Shown: piece by piece, positions 40,611-48,767 of the stretch | How positions within the stretch are numbered: the first letter of the stretch is position 1 | Layout of the letters: the number at the start of each line of letters is the position of its first letter | Source: Flavobacteria bacterium BAL38 | Lineage (GTDB): Bacteria; Bacteroidota; Bacteroidia; Flavobacteriales; Flavobacteriaceae | Direction: 5' to 3' | DNA: 64,000 nt | Assembly: GCA_000169355.1 (NCBI GenBank) | Contig: AAXX01000001.1 | Coordinates: 1,116,001 to 1,180,000 of the forward strand | Translations under genes and position numbers: made by a program | Notes under the pieces: model-generated | Databases searched by the model: none | What the model was told of the DNA's origin: nothing | The model's input: only the letters and a program-made list of their open reading frames with translations

Positions 40611-41551
40611 TACTTGTAACAGGAGCAAACGGACAATTAGGACAAGCGATTCAATCTATTTCTGGAAAATATCCTGACTCGAGCCAATACAGCGAACAGG
40701 CGCAGCAAATAGATTTTGTGTTTTGTTCTTCATCTGAATTAGACATTACTAATTTAGAAAATTGTCAAACTGTTTTTTCAACCTATCAACCCCATTTTTG
40801 TATTAATGCAGCAGCATACACTGCTGTTGATAAAGCCGAAAGCGAACCAGCAAATGCTTTTAACATCAATGCAAATGGAGCAGAAAACTTAGCAATTACA
40901 TCAAAAAAGCACAATACGATACTAATTCATATTTCTACTGATTTTGTTTTTGATGCTTATTTTTTAGACGGAATTGCTTATTATGACAGGGAATTTCGTT
41001 TACCTTTAAAAAGTAATTTAGGGTTGTTAGAAACAGATGTGCCTTTTCCTTCAGGAATTTATGGACTAACCAAATTACAAGGAGAACAAGCTATTCAAGC
41101 TACTTGGGAAAAACATTTCATCATTAGAACTTCTTGGGTATACTCGCAATTTAGAAATAATTTTCTTAAAACCATGTTGCGTTTGGCTAAAGAAAGAGAT
41201 ACTATTTCAGTTGTAAATGATCAAATAGGAACCCCTACAAACGCCGTTGATTTAGCTGAGGTTTTGATAAAAATAATAGAATCCTGTCATGCTGAACTTG
41301 TTTCAGCATCTAATTACGGAATCTACAATTTCTCAAACGAAGGTGTATGTTCTTGGTATGATTTTGCTAAGGAAATATTCAATCAAAATAAAATTTCTAT
41401 AACTTTAAATCCTATTCCAACTACTGCTTATCCTACACCAGCAAAAAGACCAGCATTTAGTGTTTTAGATAAAAGTAAGATTAAAAACATTTTTGGAATA
41501 GAAATTAAAACATGGGAAGAAAGTTTATCATCTTGTTTAAATCAAATGTAA
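40604..41551 (+). CDS. rfbD: dTDP-4-dehydrorhamnose reductase
   Basis: 315 residues, longer than the usual 285-300. It makes the final reduction to dTDP-L-rhamnose. NAD(P) site VLVTGANGQLGQAI, AYTAVDKAESEP, STDFVFD, catalytic YGLTKLQGE and RTSWVYSQFRNNFLKTMLR are intact. Extra length comes from insertions: about 15 residues after STDFVFD (AYFLDGIAYYDREFRLPLKS), possibly another before FVFCSS (YPDSSQYSEQAQQ), and CHAELVSAS near residue 228, which is a translated dispersed palindrome. All three are likely surface loops, so the enzyme is probably active. Confidence 0.95.
   Translation: MVVLVTGANGQLGQAIQSISGKYPDSSQYSEQAQQIDFVFCSSSELDITNLENCQTVFSTYQPHFCINAAAYTAVDKAESEPANAFNINANGAENLAITSKKHNTILIHISTDFVFDAYFLDGIAYYDREFRLPLKSNLGLLETDVPFPSGIYGLTKLQGEQAIQATWEKHFIIRTSWVYSQFRNNFLKTMLRLAKERDTISVVNDQIGTPTNAVDLAEVLIKIIESCHAELVSASNYGIYNFSNEGVCSWYDFAKEIFNQNKISITLNPIPTTAYPTPAKRPAFSVLDKSKIKNIFGIEIKTWEESLSSCLNQM
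41285..41311. repeat. Palindromic repeat in frame within rfbD (CHAELVSAS)
   Basis: TGTCATGCTGAACTTGTTTC then AGCATCT: a stem with arms ATGCTGAA/TTTCAGCAT, preceded by TGTCA (the reverse complement of the TGACA tail). It is read as CHAELVSAS, a peptide often produced when this type of Bacteroidota repeat lands in a coding frame. Confidence 0.85.
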
Positions 41552-41555
41552 AACC

Positions 41556-42653
41556 ATGAAGAAAGCAATCTTTATATTTTGTTTTTCCTTCTTCTATACT
41601 TTTTCTCAAGAAAAGGCAGCTACCTATTTAGATGTTCAGCTTTTTAGAGGAAATATTTACAAACATACAGATTATATTGGCCATCTAATAACAGGCCATC
41701 CAGATGGTTTTATGTTAAGTTATAACTGGAAAACCTTTGGAAAAAAAGAGTGGCAACAGGTTTATAATTATCCAGATTATGGTATTTCTTTTCATTATTT
41801 AGACTTTAAAAATAATTATTTAGGATATAATGTTGCTTTAGGATTACACTACAATTTTTATTTTTTCAATAGAAATTTAATGTTAAGAATTTCACAAGGA
41901 ATTGGAATGACTTCGCATCCATATGATAAAGAAACCAACAACAAAAACAATGCTTTCGGGACTAAATTTATGGACAATAACTACTTTTTATTGCAATATA
42001 AGAAGGAAAATATTTTTGATAAAATTGGATTTCAAGCAGGTTTTATGTTAACTCATTTTTCAAATGGCAGATTTAAAGCACCCAATAGTGGTATAAATAC
42101 GATTGCTTTTAACGTAGGATTAAATTATAATTTTTCAGACAAACAAGAATTTATAGTAGATTCATTACCATCTAAAGAAACGTATAAAGAAAAAATTAAA
42201 TATAATATTGCATTAAGAACTGGAATTTCAGAAGGACCAATTCCGCATTTAGGACAACGTCAGTTTTACCATATTGGGTTCTATGCAGATAAAAGAATTG
42301 GCAGAAAAAGCGCATTACAAGTAGGAACTGATGTTTTTTTCTCCCGCTATTTACAAGATTATATTAAATTTGTTTCTGTTGCCTATCCAGAAGGACATAA
42401 AAATTACGCAGATTCAAATACAGATTATAAACGTGTAGGTGTTTTTATTGGACATGAATTATTTATTAATAAATTATCTATAGAAACACAATTAGGTTAT
42501 TATGTTTACAAACCATTTGATTATGAAACAGACATTTATCAAAGAGTTGGAGCAAAATATTATATTTACAAAAACATTTTCACAGGGGTGGGTTTAAAAA
42601 CACATGGTGGAAGAGCTGAAGCAATTGAAGCTACAGTAGGAATAAGATTATAA
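41556..42653 (+). CDS. PagL-like acyloxyacyl hydrolase (lipid A deacylase)
   Basis: 365 residues: signal peptide MKKAIFIFCFSFFYTFSQ, then an outer-membrane beta barrel. The PagL-like active site appears as MLTHFSNGRFKAPNSGINTIAFNVGLNYNF (catalytic His-Ser with a following Asn and Gly), about residues 167-196. PagL removes the 3-O acyl chain of lipid A, changing endotoxin properties. This protein is about twice the length of proteobacterial PagL, with a second barrel-like half (about 215-365) often seen in Bacteroidota members. It sits between the rhamnose genes and an Arn-like gene set, which fits a role in lipid A remodelling. Confidence 0.8.
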   Translation: MKKAIFIFCFSFFYTFSQEKAATYLDVQLFRGNIYKHTDYIGHLITGHPDGFMLSYNWKTFGKKEWQQVYNYPDYGISFHYLDFKNNYLGYNVALGLHYNFYFFNRNLMLRISQGIGMTSHPYDKETNNKNNAFGTKFMDNNYFLLQYKKENIFDKIGFQAGFMLTHFSNGRFKAPNSGINTIAFNVGLNYNFSDKQEFIVDSLPSKETYKEKIKYNIALRTGISEGPIPHLGQRQFYHIGFYADKRIGRKSALQVGTDVFFSRYLQDYIKFVSVAYPEGHKNYADSNTDYKRVGVFIGHELFINKLSIETQLGYYVYKPFDYETDIYQRVGAKYYIYKNIFTGVGLKTHGGRAEAIEATVGIRL

Positions 42654-42688
42654 ATTTATCAATTCGAGTAAAGTCGAGAAATCTAATT

Positions 42689-43465
42689 ATGAAAAAATAC
42701 GCATTATATTTTCTACTATTACTTCTTTTAGGAAGCTGCGGTATTTCTGAAGATTGTTTTAAAGGGAATGGTAATCAAGTAACACAATCTTTTCCTATAA
42801 GTGGATTTACTAAAATAAAAGTCTATAACGGAATTGGATTAGTTGTAAAAGAAGGACCAAACTATGAAGTTAATGTAACCACATCGGATAATATTTTAGA
42901 CAAAATAGATATTGGTTTAACTGGAGAAAACGGAGAGATGTTAGTCGTAAAAGACAACTCAACTTGTAATATTGCTCGAGATTATGGACAAACAACAGTT
43001 TATATTACTATTCCAGATGGTACAATATCAACATTTCCATTAATTCAAGAACTAGAATTACATAGTAAAACAGAACAAAAAATACAATCAGAAGGGATAT
43101 TACACTCGCCAATTGTTCGTTTATTTTCATTAGGAGACGATGGTGATGAAGCAGGAACAAGCGATTTTTATATACATATTGATAATAATCAATTTGTAGT
43201 TGAAAGTAATACGGTTTCAAATTTTTATATCAACGGTCATTGTAATGAAATGTTATTAAATTTTTATTTTGGGAACGGCCGTTTTTATGGCGACGAATTA
43301 TTAGCAGAAAATATTAAACTATTTCATCGTGGTTCTAACGATATGATGGTTTTTCCCATTCAAAAAATTGAAGGAACAATTTATGCCACAGGAAATGTAA
43401 TTTTAAAAAATGTGCCACCAATTGTTAATGTAGAAGAAGTTTACACAGGAAGAATAATTTATTAA
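42689..43465 (+). CDS. Head-GIN (DUF2807) domain lipoprotein
   Basis: 258 residues with a lipoprotein signal (MKKYALYFLLLLLLGSCG, lipobox LGSC). The mature part has the DUF2807 opening FPISGFTKIKVYNGIGLVVKEG and repeated short strands typical of a beta-helix (FYINGHCNEMLLNFYFGNGRFYGDELLAENIKLFHRGSND). It is distantly related to the protein at 22864. Role unknown; it is likely on the outer membrane. A worn CTCGAC-type palindrome fills the 35-bp gap before it. Confidence 0.8.
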   Translation: MKKYALYFLLLLLLGSCGISEDCFKGNGNQVTQSFPISGFTKIKVYNGIGLVVKEGPNYEVNVTTSDNILDKIDIGLTGENGEMLVVKDNSTCNIARDYGQTTVYITIPDGTISTFPLIQELELHSKTEQKIQSEGILHSPIVRLFSLGDDGDEAGTSDFYIHIDNNQFVVESNTVSNFYINGHCNEMLLNFYFGNGRFYGDELLAENIKLFHRGSNDMMVFPIQKIEGTIYATGNVILKNVPPIVNVEEVYTGRIIY

Positions 43466-43470
43466 AATAT

Positions 43471-44391
43471 ATGAAATTATCTATAGTTTCCCCAGTTTAT
43501 AGAGCGGAATTGGTTTTAGACGAATTAGTAGAAAGAATATCAAACAATATTCCTTCTGCATTTAGTTCTTTTGAAATTATTTTGGTAGATGATTTTAGTC
43601 CCGATAAATCATGGGATAAAATAGTTGAAATTTCTAATAATAATTCTAATGTAAGAGGTTTTAAGTTAAGTAGAAATTTTGGCCAACATTATGCAATAAC
43701 AGCCGGATTAAATCAAACAACAGGAGATTATATTGTGGTTTTAGATTGCGATTTGCAAGATCAACCCGAAGAAATAGAAAAACTATTCAACGCATCCCAA
43801 AATGGATTTGATATTGTATTAGCCAGAAGATACGAACGCAAAGACTCATTATACAAAAAGACCGTTTCAAAGTTATTTTACAAAACATTATCCTATTTAA
43901 CAGGAACAAAACAAGATGCTACTGTAGCAAATTTTGGAATATATTCTAGGAAAGTAATTAATGAAGTTGTAAAGTTAGAAGAGAAAATTAAATATTTTCC
44001 TACCATGGTAAAATGGGTAGGATTTTCAACTACTTATGTAAATGTAGAGCACGCATCTAGATCCGAAGGAAAATCTAATTATAATTTAAAAAAACTACTC
44101 AACCTAGCTTTAGATATTATATTAGCTTATTCAGATAAGCCATTGCGATTGATTATTAAATTTGGATTATCAATTGCATTAATTTCTTTTTTAATGGTAA
44201 TTTATGTGTTGTTTGAAAAGTTTACAGGAAAAGTATCTGTAAGTGGCTATGCAAGTTTAATAATTAGCATTTGGTTCCTGAGTGGCTGTTTGTTAACAAC
44301 GCTTGGTGTTGTAGGCTTATACATAGGTAAAATTTTTGAAGGCGTAAAAAATAGACCAAGTTATATTATTGAAAAATCAACAAATGAATAG
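43471..44391 (+). CDS. GT2 glycosyltransferase, GtrB/ArnC-like
   Basis: 306 residues. The cytosolic GT-A domain starts LSIVSPVYRAELVLDELVERI; DDFSPDKSW and the metal-binding DCDLQDQPEE follow; two C-terminal membrane helices (about 230-250 and 264-290) with a final YIGKIFEGVKNRP match the DPM1/GtrB/ArnC group that transfers a sugar to undecaprenyl phosphate. Its 3' end overlaps the formyltransferase gene by 8 bp. With the next three genes it forms an Arn-like order, so the sugar is likely an amino-sugar such as (formylated) Fuc4N. This is an inference from context. Confidence 0.88.
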   Translation: MKLSIVSPVYRAELVLDELVERISNNIPSAFSSFEIILVDDFSPDKSWDKIVEISNNNSNVRGFKLSRNFGQHYAITAGLNQTTGDYIVVLDCDLQDQPEEIEKLFNASQNGFDIVLARRYERKDSLYKKTVSKLFYKTLSYLTGTKQDATVANFGIYSRKVINEVVKLEEKIKYFPTMVKWVGFSTTYVNVEHASRSEGKSNYNLKKLLNLALDIILAYSDKPLRLIIKFGLSIALISFLMVIYVLFEKFTGKVSVSGYASLIISIWFLSGCLLTTLGVVGLYIGKIFEGVKNRPSYIIEKSTNE

Positions 44392-45265
44392 TATTGCTTT
44401 ATTTATAATGGGTAAAAAAGGTTTAGCTTGTTTAGAAACAATGTTAAATTGCATTTCTGTTGAATTAAAATTTGTTATTTACGCTACTGATAAAAATGTT
44501 GAAAAAGATTATGCTGATGAAATTATCGCATTATGTAATAAGCACAATGTTTTGTGTTACAACAGAAATTCTTTCGACGAAACATTATTAAATTCAGTTT
44601 CCTACTATATTGCTATTTCTTGGAGGTGGTTAATTAAATCAGATTTAGAAAAACTAATAGTATTTCATGATTCAATTTTACCTAAATATAGAGGGTTTAA
44701 TCCATTAGTAACCGCATTAATTAATGGAGATGAAGAAATTGGAGTTACCGCTATTTTTGCGAATAAAGAATTTGATAATGGCGCTATTTTAGGCACAGAA
44801 AAAACACCTATTTCATATCCAATAAAAATTAGCGAAGCGATTGATATTATTAGTGTTTGTTATCAAGATTTAGTAATGAAAATTGGTAAAGAAATAGCAA
44901 ACAATACTTTAGTTGCAACACCACAAGATGAAAATCAAGCCACTTTTAGTTTATGGAGAGATGAAGAAGATTATTATATAGATTGGAGTTTAGATGCTCT
45001 AGTTTTAGAGAGAACTATTAATGCTTTAGGATTTCCATATGGAGGTGCCAGATCTAAAATGGATGATAAAATTATTATTTTAGATGAAGTTAAAGCGTTA
45101 AACGATGTTAAAATTGAAAATAGAACATCAGGAAAAATATTATTTTTAGACAATAATCAACCTACAATAGTATGCGGTAATGGGTTAATTAAAATAGAAA
45201 AAGCACATTATTTAGAAAATGGAGAAGAAGTAAATTTTAAAAAATTTAGAACTAGATTAAAATGA
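44384..45265 (+). CDS. Formyltransferase-family protein, probably sugar N-formyltransferase
   Basis: 293 residues with the Formyl_trans_N fold: FHDSILPKYRGFNPLVTALINGDEEIGVTAIFANKEFDNGAIL carries the catalytic-type His and Asp, and a C-terminal OB-like part (SGKILFLDNNQPTIVCGNGLIKIEKA) resembles Fmt. Sugar formyltransferases use N10-formyl-tetrahydrofolate to formylate dTDP-amino sugars. The Asn that sits two residues before the His in Fmt, ArnA and related enzymes is Val here (IVFHDS), so activity is not certain. The frame is open to a TTG at 44369, but ATG at 44384 overlapping the previous stop is the likely start. It overlaps the aminotransferase gene by 4 bp. Confidence 0.8.
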   Translation: MNSIALFIMGKKGLACLETMLNCISVELKFVIYATDKNVEKDYADEIIALCNKHNVLCYNRNSFDETLLNSVSYYIAISWRWLIKSDLEKLIVFHDSILPKYRGFNPLVTALINGDEEIGVTAIFANKEFDNGAILGTEKTPISYPIKISEAIDIISVCYQDLVMKIGKEIANNTLVATPQDENQATFSLWRDEEDYYIDWSLDALVLERTINALGFPYGGARSKMDDKIIILDEVKALNDVKIENRTSGKILFLDNNQPTIVCGNGLIKIEKAHYLENGEEVNFKKFRTRLK

Positions 45266-46389
45266 AAATACCGTTTAACAAACCTTATTTAACAGGTAAA
45301 GAAACACAGTATATAGAAGAAGCTGTTAAGTCTGGAAAAATATCTGGAAATGGTATTTTTACACAAAAATGCCAACAGTTTTTCGAGTCGAATTATGGTT
45401 TTAAAAAATCATTATTAACCACTTCATGCACAGACGCGCTTGAAATGGCAGCTATTTTAATTAATATTAAAGAAGGAGACGAGGTAATTATGCCTTCTTA
45501 TACATTTGTATCAACTGCTAACGCTTTTGTGCTTAGAGGAGCAAAAATAGTATTTGCAGATAGTATGCAAAATCATCCAAATATGGATGCTTCTAAAATC
45601 GAATCTTTAATTACTTCTAAAACAAAAGCAATTGTTCCTGTTCATTATGCCGGAGTAGCTTGTGATATGGATTTGATTATGGAGTTAGCAAATAAATATA
45701 ATTTATTTGTAATAGAAGACGCTGCTCAAGCCATTGATAGTTATTACACAGGAAAAGATGGTATAAAAAAAGCATTAGGGTCTATAGGGCATTTAGCTGC
45801 CTTTTCATTTCATGAAACAAAAAATATTATTTCTGGCGAAGGAGGAATGTTAGCTATCAACGATGATCAATTTATAAACAGAGCCGAAATTATTTGGGAA
45901 AAAGGAACCAACCGATCTTCTTTTTTTAGAGGCGAAGTAGATAAATATGGTTGGGTAGATATTGGGAGTTCATTTTTACCATCAGAAATTGTTGCGGCAT
46001 TTTTATGGGCACAATTAGAAAATCTAGAGAGCATTCAAAATACCAGAAAATCACATTGGGAAAGCTATAATTTAAAATTAGATGATTGGGCAAAAAAACA
46101 CGAAATCAGATTACCTCAATTGCCTAGTTATGCAACAAATAATGCCCACATGTATTATTTGGTATGTAAAAATTTAGAACAAAGAACAACATTAATTAAT
46201 CATTTAAAACAAAATGATATTTTAGCTGTTTTTCATTATATAAGTTTGCATAAAAGTCCATTTTATGAAAAAAAACATGATGGTAGAGTATTGCCAGAAA
46301 CAGATAATTTTACAGATACTTTGGTACGATTACCTTTGTTTTATGAGTTAGATTCCTCGTTTGTAACTTCTAAAATTTTATCTTTTTAA
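45262..46389 (+). CDS. rffA: dTDP-4-amino-4,6-dideoxygalactose transaminase
   Basis: 375 residues, DegT/DnrJ/EryC1/StrS PLP enzyme. It is very close in pattern to E. coli RffA/WecE: MKIPFNKPYLTGKE, LLTTSCTDALEMAAILINIKEGDEVIMPSYTFVSTANAFVLRGA, VIEDAAQAIDSYY, the PLP-lysine in FSFHETKNIISGEGGML, and EKGTNRSSFFRGEVDKYGWVDIGSSFLPSEIVAAFLWAQLE. It converts dTDP-4-keto-6-deoxyglucose (from RfbB) to dTDP-Fuc4N. It is flanked by the formyltransferase and a membrane glycosyltransferase. Confidence 0.93.
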   Translation: MKIPFNKPYLTGKETQYIEEAVKSGKISGNGIFTQKCQQFFESNYGFKKSLLTTSCTDALEMAAILINIKEGDEVIMPSYTFVSTANAFVLRGAKIVFADSMQNHPNMDASKIESLITSKTKAIVPVHYAGVACDMDLIMELANKYNLFVIEDAAQAIDSYYTGKDGIKKALGSIGHLAAFSFHETKNIISGEGGMLAINDDQFINRAEIIWEKGTNRSSFFRGEVDKYGWVDIGSSFLPSEIVAAFLWAQLENLESIQNTRKSHWESYNLKLDDWAKKHEIRLPQLPSYATNNAHMYYLVCKNLEQRTTLINHLKQNDILAVFHYISLHKSPFYEKKHDGRVLPETDNFTDTLVRLPLFYELDSSFVTSKILSF

Positions 46390-46391
46390 TT

Positions 46392-47849
46392 ATGAGTCAA
46401 TTTATCAGTTCAATCCAAAATAATAAATGGTTAATTTTAATATTGATCATAGCTACAATTTTAAGATTATATAATATTGATTATCAAAGTTTATGGATGG
46501 ACGAAATTTACACTTTAAATGTAGCTAGTCCAAAACACTCGTTTTCTCAAATTATTTCTGAAGTAAATTTGCGCGAAAGTTTCCCGTATTTGTATTTCTT
46601 TGTTATGAACACAATGTTTACTTTATTTGGCGATACTTCAGTTGTAGCCCGAATTCCATCGGCACTATTTGGAATTACTGCCGTTTGGATGATGTATAAA
46701 TTTGGAAAAGAAACTTATTCTAAAAAAGTAGGTTTAATAGCAGCACTTTTATTTACCTTCAACGAATATGCAATTTTTCACTCTCAAGATGCTAGAGCGT
46801 ATTCTTTATATTTACTTTGTTTACTCTTCTCATTTTACAGATTTGTAATTTTCTTGAAGAATAATACACAAAAAAACATGATTTGGTTTGCAATTAGTGC
46901 TGGTTTATTAGTTAATGTAAACTTTTTTAGTGTACTAAATGTAATTACCCAAGGCTTCATCTTACTATTTGTTTTATTCAGTTTAGAAAAATCAGAGCGG
47001 GTTGCTTATTTTAAAAGATTACTTATTATTGCTGGAATTATTTTATTATTTTTTATTCCTAATGCTTATAAGTTTTATTTATTAAGTCAATTTAAATCAT
47101 CTTGGATTCCAGCACCCTCTAATGACGGGTTAACTAATATTTTAAAAGAATTTATTAGTGTTTCAGAAATCTTAGTTTTTGTTTATGGTATACTATTTAC
47201 ATTTTTCATTATAAAAGTATTTAGTCAGAAACAAACTAAAAATGTAAAAGAATTAATTTCTAATAAATTAGTTTTTAATTACTTATTAATTTTTACTTGG
47301 ATTTCAGTTGTTGTTGTTGTTATTCTATTAAAATCTTACTTAAGCTCGTCATTGTATGTTTCAAGATATTTTATAAGTATTTTTCCAGCTATTATACTAG
47401 CAATTTCTATAGCTTTAGTACAAATTAAAAACTTATATGTACGCTATTCTTATGTGTTACTTTTTGTGTTTTTTATGGCTTTTGATTTAATTGTGGTTAA
47501 AAAATATTACAATACACCTTTGAAAGCTCAATTTAGAGAAGCTTCAGATATGGTTAAGTTCTATAATCCAAATAAAGACAAGGTATATACAAGTTTAAAA
47601 TATTGGTATAGTTATTTTTTTAATAAACATGGTCAAAAGGTTGAAGTAGTAGATATGCCAAATTTAACTGTTTTAGTAAAAGAAATGCAATCGAATCCAG
47701 CATTACTTAAATCATTTTGGATTGTAGATGGCTATCAAGATGTTGTTAAATTATCAGATGAAGATCAGCAGTTTTTAGACACACATTTTAGATTACAAGA
47801 AACATATGATGGTTTAGGTGCAATTGCAAGACATTACATAAAAAAATAA
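46392..47849 (+). CDS. GT39/ArnT-like membrane glycosyltransferase
   Basis: 485 residues, about ten membrane helices. The first periplasmic loop reads YQSLWMDEIYTLNVASPKHSF, with the acidic Asp-Glu pair that marks the active site of PMT/ArnT-type GT-C enzymes. Further loops (VVARIPSALFGITAVWMMYKFGKE and SQDARAYSLYLL) are typical of Bacteroidota family members. Such enzymes take a sugar from a polyprenyl phosphate carrier and attach it on the periplasmic side, for ArnT to lipid A. As the last member of the Arn-like set it may use the sugar loaded by the GT2 at 43471. Confidence 0.85.
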   Translation: MSQFISSIQNNKWLILILIIATILRLYNIDYQSLWMDEIYTLNVASPKHSFSQIISEVNLRESFPYLYFFVMNTMFTLFGDTSVVARIPSALFGITAVWMMYKFGKETYSKKVGLIAALLFTFNEYAIFHSQDARAYSLYLLCLLFSFYRFVIFLKNNTQKNMIWFAISAGLLVNVNFFSVLNVITQGFILLFVLFSLEKSERVAYFKRLLIIAGIILLFFIPNAYKFYLLSQFKSSWIPAPSNDGLTNILKEFISVSEILVFVYGILFTFFIIKVFSQKQTKNVKELISNKLVFNYLLIFTWISVVVVVILLKSYLSSSLYVSRYFISIFPAIILAISIALVQIKNLYVRYSYVLLFVFFMAFDLIVVKKYYNTPLKAQFREASDMVKFYNPNKDKVYTSLKYWYSYFFNKHGQKVEVVDMPNLTVLVKEMQSNPALLKSFWIVDGYQDVVKLSDEDQQFLDTHFRLQETYDGLGAIARHYIKK

Positions 47850-48767
47850 ATGAAAGTATTAGTTGGTCATACCGGTTTTGTAGGTTCTAATTTATTAGAA
47901 AGCACTTCTTTTGATTTTTGTTTTAACTCTAAAAACATCAATGAATCCTTTGGACTCAGTCCAGATATATTAGTTTATTCTGGAGTTAGAGCCGAAAAAT
48001 TTCTTGCCAATAAGGAACCAGAAAAAGATTTTGAAATCATTCAAGATGCTATTGAAAATATAAAAAGGATAAATCCAAAGCAAATTATATTAATTTCTAC
48101 AGTAGATGTATATCCAAATCCTATTGCGGTTGATGAAAATTCGGAAATAGATTTAGATGTTGTGCAACCTTATGGAAAAAATAGATTGTATTTAGAAAAT
48201 TGGGTAGCTTCAAATTTTGATGATTATTTGATTGTCAGACTTCCTGGTTTATTTGGAAAAAACATTAAAAAGAATTTTATTTTCGATTTAATTTCGGTTA
48301 TTCCTTCTATGTTAAATGAAGTTAAATATCAAGAATTGGCTTCGAACAATTGGATTGTAAACAACTACACTTTACAAGAAAACGGTTTTTATAAATTGAA
48401 TAATGTTGATGATTCGGACAGAAAAATTTTAAAACAACAGTTTTTAAATGTAGGTTTTTCGGCTCTAAATTTTACAGATAGTAGAGGAAGTTTCCAATTT
48501 TATAACTTAAAAAATCTTTGGAACGATATTCAAATTGCACAAAAAAGCGGTGTGAAAAAGCTTAACTTAGCTACAGAACCTATAGTGATAAATGAGATTT
48601 ACAAAGCGGTTTATGAAAAAGATTTCGTTAACGAATTAAATAATCCAGTTCCGAATTACGATTTTTATACCATTCATGGACAATTATTTCAAAATAAAGG
48701 AAATTATATTACAAACAAACAAGAGGTTTTACAAGATATTGTTAACTTCATCAAAAGTCAACAATAA
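47850..48767 (+). CDS. NAD-dependent epimerase/dehydratase-like SDR
   Basis: 305 residues. The Rossmann start VLVGHTGFVGSNLL (3-16) and YGKNRLYLENWV (YxxxK, about 109-113) are consistent with an extended SDR acting on a nucleotide sugar. The middle section (PGLFGKNIKKNFIFDLISVIPSML) is unusual and has no clear match. Its stop overlaps the start of the next gene by one base. The pair SDR plus TIM-barrel protein suggests a sugar-modifying step, but the substrate is unknown. Confidence 0.75.
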   Translation: MKVLVGHTGFVGSNLLESTSFDFCFNSKNINESFGLSPDILVYSGVRAEKFLANKEPEKDFEIIQDAIENIKRINPKQIILISTVDVYPNPIAVDENSEIDLDVVQPYGKNRLYLENWVASNFDDYLIVRLPGLFGKNIKKNFIFDLISVIPSMLNEVKYQELASNNWIVNNYTLQENGFYKLNNVDDSDRKILKQQFLNVGFSALNFTDSRGSFQFYNLKNLWNDIQIAQKSGVKKLNLATEPIVINEIYKAVYEKDFVNELNNPVPNYDFYTIHGQLFQNKGNYITNKQEVLQDIVNFIKSQQ

